A stretch of DNA of 45,743 bases, from positions 1-45,743 of the forward strand of contig JABHKC010000204.1 in assembly GCA_018692315.1 (NCBI GenBank). Reading direction: 5' to 3'. Shown piece by piece: positions 39,837 through 45,743 of the stretch. The position numbers were made by a program, and so were the translations under genes. The notes below the pieces were generated by a model. That model was not told the origin of the DNA, ran no database searches, and saw only the letters and a list, made by a program, of their open reading frames with translations. The stretch's first letter is position 1. Every line of letters starts with the position of its first letter. Source of the stretch: Bacteroidota bacterium (lineage in GTDB: Bacteria > Bacteroidota > Bacteroidia > Bacteroidales > JABHKC01).

Positions 39837-40718
39837 ATGAAAAGAACTGAAATATTGAAATTAGGGAATCTGGTTGTATTTATGATAGTAATTATTTCAT
39901 TTTCACATGCAAACATAGGTTCGCCATTACTAAAGAAAAACTTTGTATTAAATAAATCGAAGTTTCAGAATTATTATAAACCGGTCATGCCAGACAATAC
40001 TATGCCATTAGGAGGTTCGCAATTTACCTATGGTTTCCGCATTGGTCAATATGTTTCAAATATCAGTTTCGATGGCCATACTGGAATTATTCCTATGGAC
40101 ACTCTTTACGAAACGTATAATAAGAACGGTTTGGCTTTTGGTGCAATAATCAACTATTCATTTAACAATAGGCTTTCTTTGCAGACAGAAATAAATTTCG
40201 AGCAGAAAGGAACCAAATATAATGGGGATTTTTATTTTTTCTTATATGGAATTACCTACGAAAACTCACTACAAAGTACAATTGATTTAAATTTTGTAAC
40301 AATCCCATTATTATTAAAAGCATCCTTTGGAAGACAAGCCAAATTTTATTTATCTGCCGGTCCTTATTTAGGGATTTTGTCTAAAGCCCGCCAAAAAAGC
40401 GTTTTCGATATACAAATTGATGTACTTGGATTAATTGAAGATTCGACAATTGTTTATGACGATCTGCAGAACGATAGATATAGAAATGATTTTGGAGTAG
40501 TTTTTAACGGGGGCTTGCAAATACCGATAATAAAAGGTGTGCATGGAAATGCAGGCTTTTTGTTTATAGAGTTCCGATATAATTATGGATTACGCGACAT
40601 TTTTGAAGATATTGAAGTAAAAGAAAACACCCTAAGCGGACCTGTCATTCATAAATTTGTAGAGAATATTAAAATACGAAGTTATGGTTTAAATGCTGGA
40701 CTAAAATTTTCATTTTAA
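39837..40718 (+). CDS. Outer-membrane beta-barrel protein (PorT/OmpA-barrel-like)
   Basis: 293 residues with a signal peptide (cleaved near ISFSHA, about 26). The remainder is built from alternating amphipathic strands: QFTYGFRIGQYVSNI, LAFGAIINYSFNNRLSLQTE, NFVTIPLLLKASFG, KFYLSAGPYLGILSKA, HGNAGFLFIEFRYNYGLRDI and a last strand SYGLNAGLKFSF, typical of an outer-membrane barrel of the beta-barrel-2/PorT type. It has an exact consensus promoter, and the alcohol dehydrogenase gene starts 4 bp after its stop. Function unknown. Confidence 0.85.
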   Translation: MKRTEILKLGNLVVFMIVIISFSHANIGSPLLKKNFVLNKSKFQNYYKPVMPDNTMPLGGSQFTYGFRIGQYVSNISFDGHTGIIPMDTLYETYNKNGLAFGAIINYSFNNRLSLQTEINFEQKGTKYNGDFYFFLYGITYENSLQSTIDLNFVTIPLLLKASFGRQAKFYLSAGPYLGILSKARQKSVFDIQIDVLGLIEDSTIVYDDLQNDRYRNDFGVVFNGGLQIPIIKGVHGNAGFLFIEFRYNYGLRDIFEDIEVKENTLSGPVIHKFVENIKIRSYGLNAGLKFSF

Positions 40719-40722
40719 TGCT

Positions 40723-41871
40723 ATGGAAAATTTTGTCCATTTCAATCCGACAAAAGTACATTTTGGAAAAGATGTATTAGTTGGTTTAGGAAAAACTGCC
40801 AAAAAATATGGCTCCAAAGCTTTATTACTCTACGGAAAAGCTTCAATTAAAGAGAATGGAATTTACGACAAACTTATCGAAGAGTTAAATTCTGAAAAAA
40901 TAACAATTCATGAATATTCTGGAATAAAACCAAATCCAATACTAAAAGATGTTGAGAATGCAATTAAGCTTGCAAAGCAGAAAAAGTGCGAGATAATTGT
41001 AGCTGTTGGCGGAGGTAGTGTTATTGATAGTGCAAAAATAATTTCGTTATGTTTTCACGAAAATCAAAATGTGTGGGATGTTGTAAAAGGAAAATCTAAA
41101 GCTAATAAAGCCATGCCTTTGTTGGCAATATTGACTCTTGCTGCAACAGGTTCAGAAATGAATCAGTTTGCTGTTTTACAAAATCCCGAAACCAAAGAAA
41201 AAATTGGCTTTGGGCATTCACTAATGTTTCCAAAACATTCTTTCCTCGATCCTCAATTCACTTTTTCTGTATCAAAAAGCCAGACCACCAACGGAATTGT
41301 TGATTTGATTGCACATTCGCTTGAAGCTTTTTTTGCAAAAGGAAATTCACCACTATCCGACAGATTTATTGCTTCCATAATTTTGGAAACGATGCAGTTT
41401 TCTGAAAAACTTTTGCAGGAACCGAACAATTATGAATTGCGAGCAAGAATGATGTGGGCTGCAACTTGTGCCTTAAACGGAACTGCATATTCCGGCAAGG
41501 CAAGTTCGGGCGATTGGGGCGTTCACGATATTGGGCACACGCTTTCGTTTTTGTACGATTTGCCACACGGACAAACACTTTCGATAGCATATCCGGCATG
41601 GTTGAAATTTCATTTGAATAAAATACCTGAAAGAATATCAGAATTAGGTAAGCTAATTTTCGGAACGGAAAATCCTGAATTGACAATTGAAAAACTGATA
41701 GTTTTTTTCAAAGCTATAGAAAGCCCGTGTTATCTTTCGGAAATTGGATTTTCTGAAAAGAATAGAAATGAAATTCTTGAGCTAATGAAGCGAAATAAAG
41801 TTTCGGGCATGAATCATTTTCTTTCAGATAATGACTATGAAGAAATTGTTGACTATATGATGAAAATTTAA
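40723..41871 (+). CDS. Iron-containing alcohol dehydrogenase (BDH-type)
   Basis: 382 residues. The GGGS NAD(P)-binding motif (VAVGGGSVIDSAK, 94-106) is followed by LTLAATGSEMN, and metal ligands D194, H198 (VDLIAHSLEAF), H268 (GVHDIGHTLSF) and H282 (LPHGQTLS), the pattern of butanol-dehydrogenase-like group III enzymes. The family interconverts alcohols and aldehydes with NAD(P)H; the metal may be Fe, Zn or another. deoC starts 87 bp later on the same strand. DeoC releases acetaldehyde, so this enzyme may reduce it to ethanol. It begins 4 bp after the barrel-protein gene and may be read from that promoter. Confidence 0.95.
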   Translation: MENFVHFNPTKVHFGKDVLVGLGKTAKKYGSKALLLYGKASIKENGIYDKLIEELNSEKITIHEYSGIKPNPILKDVENAIKLAKQKKCEIIVAVGGGSVIDSAKIISLCFHENQNVWDVVKGKSKANKAMPLLAILTLAATGSEMNQFAVLQNPETKEKIGFGHSLMFPKHSFLDPQFTFSVSKSQTTNGIVDLIAHSLEAFFAKGNSPLSDRFIASIILETMQFSEKLLQEPNNYELRARMMWAATCALNGTAYSGKASSGDWGVHDIGHTLSFLYDLPHGQTLSIAYPAWLKFHLNKIPERISELGKLIFGTENPELTIEKLIVFFKAIESPCYLSEIGFSEKNRNEILELMKRNKVSGMNHFLSDNDYEEIVDYMMKI

Positions 41872-41958
41872 ATTAAGTAATCGTTTAATGAATTTTTGGT
41901 CAAAAGCCAAAAGCTAAAGGCTAAATACCAAAAGCCATTTCCAAAAAAATAAATTAAA

Positions 41959-42852
41959 ATGAATATTTTTAGAGTTATTGACGAATATCAGCCAATTTTT
42001 CCGGATAGTATAATTGAGAAGCATATTCAGAAAATTAAGGAACAATCTGTAGTACCCTTTAATAGTATGAATCTGAAAAAGATTTTTTCAATGATAGATC
42101 TTACTTCATTGAATACTGACGATTCAGAAGCAAAAATTGTAGCTCTGTGCGAAAAAGTAAATAATTTTTCAAAGTATTACCCAAGCATTCCGAATGTTGC
42201 AGCAATATGTGTTTACCCTTCTTTAGTTGCAGCCGTTAACCGAAATCTGAAAAACAGGGATATAAAAATTGCTTCGGTAGCCGGCGGATTTCCTTCCTCT
42301 CAAACTTTTCTTGATGTGAAAATTGAAGAAACTAAAATTGCCTTACAGATGGGAGCCAACGAAATTGATATTGTGATTTCGGTTGGTGATTTTTTGAGCG
42401 GGAATTTAGAAAAGGTTTACGATGAAATTTGTGCAATAAAAGCCACTACCGGCGAAAAGCATCTGAAAGTTATTTTAGAAACAGGAGCTTTAAGAAGCTC
42501 TGAAAATATTTATAGGGCAAGCATCCTTGCAATGGAAGCCGGAGCGGATTTTATAAAAACATCTACAGGAAAACTAAATCCTGCTGCAAGCCTAAATGCT
42601 GTTTTGATAATGGCTTATGCCGTAAAAGAATTTCACATTAAAACTACACGTAAAGTTGGAATAAAACCAGCCGGTGGAATTTCAACTGCAAAACAAGCTT
42701 TCGAATATTATTCAATAATTAGCCATATTTTAAAGGGAGAATGGCTCAATTCAGAGCTTTTCAGATTTGGAGCCAGCCGTTTGGCAAACGACCTTTTGAA
42801 CAGAATTATTGAAATGGAAAGTGGGAAAACATCGGACTTGAGCTATTTTTAA
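41959..42852 (+). CDS. deoC: Deoxyribose-phosphate aldolase
   Basis: 297 residues. The sequence follows the E. coli-type DeoC: IDLTSLNTDDSEAKIVALC, NVAAICVYPSLV, NEIDIVISVGDF, LKVILETGALR, the Schiff-base lysine K200 (ADFIKTSTGK) and the second lysine K236 (VGIKPAGGIST). The C-terminal Tyr required for proton transfer in E. coli DeoC is at 296 with one more residue (Phe) after it. It splits deoxyribose-5-phosphate into glyceraldehyde-3-phosphate and acetaldehyde. A 40-residue N-terminal extension precedes the barrel. It converges on the L,D-transpeptidase gene with 15 bp between stops. Confidence 0.96.
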   Translation: MNIFRVIDEYQPIFPDSIIEKHIQKIKEQSVVPFNSMNLKKIFSMIDLTSLNTDDSEAKIVALCEKVNNFSKYYPSIPNVAAICVYPSLVAAVNRNLKNRDIKIASVAGGFPSSQTFLDVKIEETKIALQMGANEIDIVISVGDFLSGNLEKVYDEICAIKATTGEKHLKVILETGALRSSENIYRASILAMEAGADFIKTSTGKLNPAASLNAVLIMAYAVKEFHIKTTRKVGIKPAGGISTAKQAFEYYSIISHILKGEWLNSELFRFGASRLANDLLNRIIEMESGKTSDLSYF

Positions 42853-42867
42853 CAAAGCACTAACTTT

Positions 42868-43620
42868 CTAACGGAAAATATAATCACCTTTACTACTAAC
42901 AGATATTTTTAATTCCGTTTTCTCATTTTCGAATTTATCGTATCCATCCTTAATATTAGTCCAAAAAACATTTAGTTCCGGATTGTTTTTATTTTTTTCC
43001 AAATTTTCCAAATATTTTTGTTGAGTCATTTTGAAAGGGAAAATATAAACAGGTATCTTTTGTTGTCCGTTGTTTTTGGCATTTATAGCATAAAGGTAGA
43101 TTTCTTTAATTTTATCATCGCTCATTGGTAAGCAGCCAATTGTTACGCATGAACCATGAATAAAAATATCTCCTCCAAGATTTGAGAAATTACTTTTTCT
43201 GCGGTCAGCCAGATTCGGATAATTTATTCCCAACGACAAATGGAAATTACTGTATGGGTTAAATCTATTGATACAATAGAATCCTTCCGGAACTTGAAAA
43301 TCACCTTGTTTCCTTTTTGGTCCAAGATTTCCTGATTTTGCGCAAATTTTGTAGGTAGTAAGTTTTCTATAAGTTTTCTCATTATTTTTCTTTGCATATA
43401 TTTCAATTATACTTTCAGCTTTAAAAGCAAGAATAATAATGTTGAGTTCAGCTATTTCGATATTTGTAGCTTGTAACTTATTTATTACTAATTGTCCTTT
43501 TTCTGCAATTGCAGACCTTACTCGTTTATATCTTTTCTGCTCGGATAAAAAATCATCTTGAGCCAAAATAGTTGTATAAATGAGAGTTATACAAAATATT
43601 ATTATAATTTTTTTCATCAT
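42868..43620 (-). CDS. L,D-transpeptidase (YafK-like)
   Basis: 250 residues with signal peptide (1-20). The YkuD-fold catalytic motif is IHGSCVTIGCLPMSD with H155 and nucleophile C163. The N-terminal half (ALN-like helix, then LTTYKICAKSG and GDFQVPEGFYCINRF) matches YafK-type enzymes, which act on peptidoglycan or on Braun-lipoprotein-like links in the periplasm. The stop of the upstream YdeI-like gene is 1 bp from its start, so they form an operon. Which bond it makes or breaks cannot be told from the sequence. Confidence 0.93.
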   Translation of the reverse strand: MMKKIIIIFCITLIYTTILAQDDFLSEQKRYKRVRSAIAEKGQLVINKLQATNIEIAELNIIILAFKAESIIEIYAKKNNEKTYRKLTTYKICAKSGNLGPKRKQGDFQVPEGFYCINRFNPYSNFHLSLGINYPNLADRRKSNFSNLGGDIFIHGSCVTIGCLPMSDDKIKEIYLYAINAKNNGQQKIPVYIFPFKMTQQKYLENLEKNKNNPELNVFWTNIKDGYDKFENEKTELKISVSSKGDYIFR

Positions 43621-43621
43621 A

Positions 43622-44212
43622 TCATTTCAATTCAAGTTTCTTATTCTCCCTCAATAATTCAATTGCTTCATTCAAACGTTTGAGAATTGTTTTTTCTGTT
43701 TTTGCTATGGTAATCCAGAGTATGTAATATCGCTGGTAAGTCTTTGCCAGATTGTTGAAATTTGTTAAAGCAGGTTGGTTTTTGGCAAATTCGTTTAAAA
43801 TGTACTGAGGAATTTCAAATTCTTTTTTATTTGGTTCGATACTCCCTTTTTCTGCCCAATAAACTTTTCCGGTTCGCAGATAACTTTCAATTTTTTTTAG
43901 TCCGGCTTCGGTCATTTTTCCATTGATAATAAGCTCTCCAACAATTTTCTTATTTACATCTGACCATTGTTTAATATTTTTTCTGGGAGTAAATTTTATC
44001 TTATATCTTTCGTCATCAATTCTTTTTAAAAGACTGTCTATCCATCCGAAACACAGAGCCTCTTCAAGTGCCTCCCTATGTTTTATACCTTTAGTAATTA
44101 CATGTTTTTTATAAATAATTATCCAAATGCCGGGGCTTTTGTCGAAATTCTGCTTCAACCATATGCGAAACATCCTTCGGTTTCTAAAAAACATATTTTC
44201 AAGTTCTATCAT
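43622..44212 (-). CDS. YdeI/OmpD-associated family protein
   Basis: 196 residues, no signal peptide. Family signatures: FRIWLKQNFDKSPGIWIIIY, then EALCFGWIDSLLKRIDDERY and IKFTPRKNIKQWSDVN near 70-105. The C-terminal helical region ends in Lys/Glu-rich repeats. The domain is annotated as YdeI/OmpD-associated and has been connected with resistance to bacteriocins and antibiotics, but no biochemical activity is established. It overlaps neither neighbour; the L,D-transpeptidase follows by 1 bp and the DUF6624 lipoprotein gene ends 39 bp upstream. Confidence 0.9.
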   Translation of the reverse strand: MIELENMFFRNRRMFRIWLKQNFDKSPGIWIIIYKKHVITKGIKHREALEEALCFGWIDSLLKRIDDERYKIKFTPRKNIKQWSDVNKKIVGELIINGKMTEAGLKKIESYLRTGKVYWAEKGSIEPNKKEFEIPQYILNEFAKNQPALTNFNNLAKTYQRYYILWITIAKTEKTILKRLNEAIELLRENKKLELK

Positions 44213-44251
44213 GATTTTACTTGTTTTTTTATCAATCTGTTATTTGAAATA

Positions 44252-44911
44252 TTATTCAATATTTTTAATTCCATAAGATTCCAAATATTTGGATATTGGA
44301 ATTAGTCCTACACTTTTCCTCAGACTATCAATGTTTTGTGTATTTTCGATAGGATATACCATGAGTTTTTGTTGAGAATCATTGAAAATAATTTGTGTCC
44401 CATATATCTGTTTTTCCCCTTTCTTCATTTTAATACGATCAATAAATAATGCCAAACTACTCCAGGCTAATTCTTTATTATTTGCTGCTTCAATCATTAT
44501 TGGCAGGTATTTTTCCATAATTGTAAGCTTGCCGCAATGTTGTAGAACCAAAAATGCTGCATCAGAAGCATAATCTCCATACACAGAATTTTTAGGCCAT
44601 CCTATTTCTCCAATTATTCTCTCAATTTCAATTAAGTTAAGCGAATCCTGAACATGTTCGATGCCATATATTTTCTGCAGAGTGTCGGAGTCCCACTCAT
44701 AAATTTGTTCCAATGTATCAGATAGTAATCTGTATTTCTGGTCCAGGAATAGTATTTCTTCTAATTCAGTTTTATATTTTTGAACAATCTCTGACTCTTT
44801 ATCAATTTTTGGCTTATATGGCTGATTGCATGACCATAGCATCATAATTGTTATAATTATTGCTGCAGTTTTTTTTATTCTAATAGCTTTGCTGAAGTAT
44901 ATTATTTTCAT
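44252..44911 (-). CDS. DUF6624-like lipoprotein
   Basis: 219 residues. Signal with lipobox-like ending IMMLWSC (Cys28). Then a helical region (about 40-95), IGEIGWPKNSVYGDYASDAA, FLVLQHC, YLPIMIEAA, SSLALFIDRIKMKKGEKQ and IYGTQI. GWP-x-x-S-x-x-G, A-F-L-x-x-Q-H and D-R-x-x-x-x-x-G-x-x-Q-x-Y-G-T-Q are the core motifs of the DUF6624 family. It has no known enzyme activity. It begins the operon with the YdeI-like and L,D-transpeptidase genes, so a role in the envelope is possible. Confidence 0.85.
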   Translation of the reverse strand: MKIIYFSKAIRIKKTAAIIITIMMLWSCNQPYKPKIDKESEIVQKYKTELEEILFLDQKYRLLSDTLEQIYEWDSDTLQKIYGIEHVQDSLNLIEIERIIGEIGWPKNSVYGDYASDAAFLVLQHCGKLTIMEKYLPIMIEAANNKELAWSSLALFIDRIKMKKGEKQIYGTQIIFNDSQQKLMVYPIENTQNIDSLRKSVGLIPISKYLESYGIKNIE

Positions 44912-45026
44912 ATTTTTCTTTTTATGTGTAACGTTTTTTTTGTTTCCAAAAGGTATGTATGCAATTTCGTTTTATTTCCATATGATTTTAATATTTTCAT
45001 AGACTTTCAAATTTCAACTGTTGTAT

Positions 45027-45521
45027 TTACACGAGGGCTTTTTTTAAATTGAACTCTCGTAAAGCACTTCTCGATGCCTTGTCAACAATGGAAAATATTT
45101 TGTCGATTTCGCTTTTTTTATTTGATGATTTATGACCACAAACTTTAATAAATTCGCAATCTAACTTATCTATTATTTTGTAGAATTCTTGATATAGCTC
45201 AAAATTATTAAGACGTTTTTTATTTTTCGAATAGTAATTGTTCTGTTCAAGTTTAGCTCTTCTTCCAACTAAACCAACGATATTTTGAGAATCGGTAAAA
45301 ACAATAATTTTGTTAAAATCTTCCTTAATGATATTTAAAGCCCATAATAATGTTTGCAATTCTAATTTAGTTGAGGATACATCTTCAAAACGCTTCAGTT
45401 TTACTTGCGATTTAATTAAATCAAAAGGAAGGTCAATATCCGAAACAGCAAGATAAGCTCCAAACCCATTTTTTGATTTTGTATTTACACTTCCGTCAGT
45501 AAATAAAAATAGCTTATTCAT
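45027..45521 (-). CDS. Ribonuclease H-family protein
   Basis: 164 residues. The RNase H acidic residues are D9 (LFTDGS), E54 (TKLELQTLLWAL), D77 (VFTDSQN) and D147 (IVDKASR), with H130 as the usual nearby His (CGHKS). It cleaves the RNA strand of RNA-DNA hybrids with Mg2+. The family's region after D77 is expanded here (NNYYSKNKKRLNNFELY). No signal peptide; cytoplasmic. Monocistronic as far as the window shows, because it is the last gene. Confidence 0.92.
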   Translation of the reverse strand: MNKLFLFTDGSVNTKSKNGFGAYLAVSDIDLPFDLIKSQVKLKRFEDVSSTKLELQTLLWALNIIKEDFNKIIVFTDSQNIVGLVGRRAKLEQNNYYSKNKKRLNNFELYQEFYKIIDKLDCEFIKVCGHKSSNKKSEIDKIFSIVDKASRSALREFNLKKALV

Positions 45522-45743
45522 ATTTCGGCAATTTATTTATCAAATTTTAAGATTGCAATATATAAAGAAATGGTTTATTAAATTAAACAAAAACAATCTG
45601 TTCTTAGCCTGATTAATTCATAAACTTTTTTTTCATAAACGTTTCTACAATTTTCATGCTCAAATATATTAACATTGATGAGTTTTAGTTAATTTTTTTA
45701 TTCAATTTTAAATTTTACCGAATTTTATTTTGAATGATTCTAA
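45522..45743. other. AT-rich window end without a recognisable gene
   Basis: No ORF, RNA gene or clear promoter. The RNase H gene's promoter should lie here, but I see no TAnnTTTG on the minus strand. Confidence 0.5.

Noticed and set aside
41900-41945. AAAAGCC/AAAAGCT word repeats near deoC and at 14197-14240
   Set aside because: Low-complexity intergenic words only; no fixed unit or function visible.

Overview
The window comes from an AT-rich member of the Bacteroidota, most likely an anaerobic Bacteroidales- or Marinilabiliales-like lineage. The evidence is: a subtilisin-like protease with a type IX secretion (T9SS) type A sorting tail; a TTTG-N19-TAnnTTTG promoter of the Bacteroidota kind at 39785-39815; secreted mosaic proteins with PKD, SprB-like and FISUMP modules; an LptD of the phylum's type; and an oxygen-sensitive glycyl radical enzyme. 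I saw no rRNA, tRNA or CRISPR array.

Layout. 1-410 is non-coding and holds the first copy of a 120-bp repeat. 410-9009 (minus strand) has a cold-shock protein, a DUF4139 protein carrying an unusual carboxypeptidase-regulatory-like insert, two lipoproteins, and a glycyl radical enzyme with its activase that matches trans-4-hydroxy-L-proline dehydratase (HypD) at every active-site position I can recall. A five-hairpin element (9028-9143) separates these from a shikimate run aroB-aroD-mrr-aroA-aroC (14180-9176), in which a Mrr-type restriction endonuclease sits between aroD and aroA. Upstream on the same strand are an MCE/MlaD protein and a cell-wall amidase that share a SPOR-like C-terminal domain; lptD diverges from the amidase. 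Plus-strand genes 19797-23226 are an EEP-family nuclease/phosphatase, tadA, a 52-residue DUF1737-like protein, a His-rich lipoprotein and a PepSY-type membrane protein.

23272-36205 is dominated by secreted and envelope genes. Two extracellular propeller proteins share a duplicated C-terminal module that I do not recognise from a named family. The larger one has seven propeller repeats at an exact 65-residue period. Between them are trpS, an MMPL/RND exporter, a TrmO-like methyltransferase and the T9SS protease.

36578-38368 is a decayed, repeat-rich stretch. It holds a strong terminator, several short hairpins with matching stem changes, an intact YefM-type antitoxin with an inverted-repeat operator, a YoeB-type toxin broken by an in-frame stop (absent from ordinary ORF calls), the second 120-bp repeat, and the C-terminal remnant of a DUF4143-type ATPase.

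38369-45521 returns to ordinary genes: ftsY, an outer-membrane barrel protein, an iron alcohol dehydrogenase beside deoC (which could reduce the acetaldehyde DeoC releases), an L,D-transpeptidase/YdeI/DUF6624 group and an RNase H.

The most unusual items are the SPOR-like domain shared by the lipid-transport and wall-hydrolase genes, the duplicated GWS/GEGYQ module, the nested five-hairpin element, the 120-bp repeat pair, the DUF4139 insert, the Mrr gene inside the aro cluster, and the toxin pseudogene beside an intact antitoxin. I found no clear new defence or biosynthetic system.
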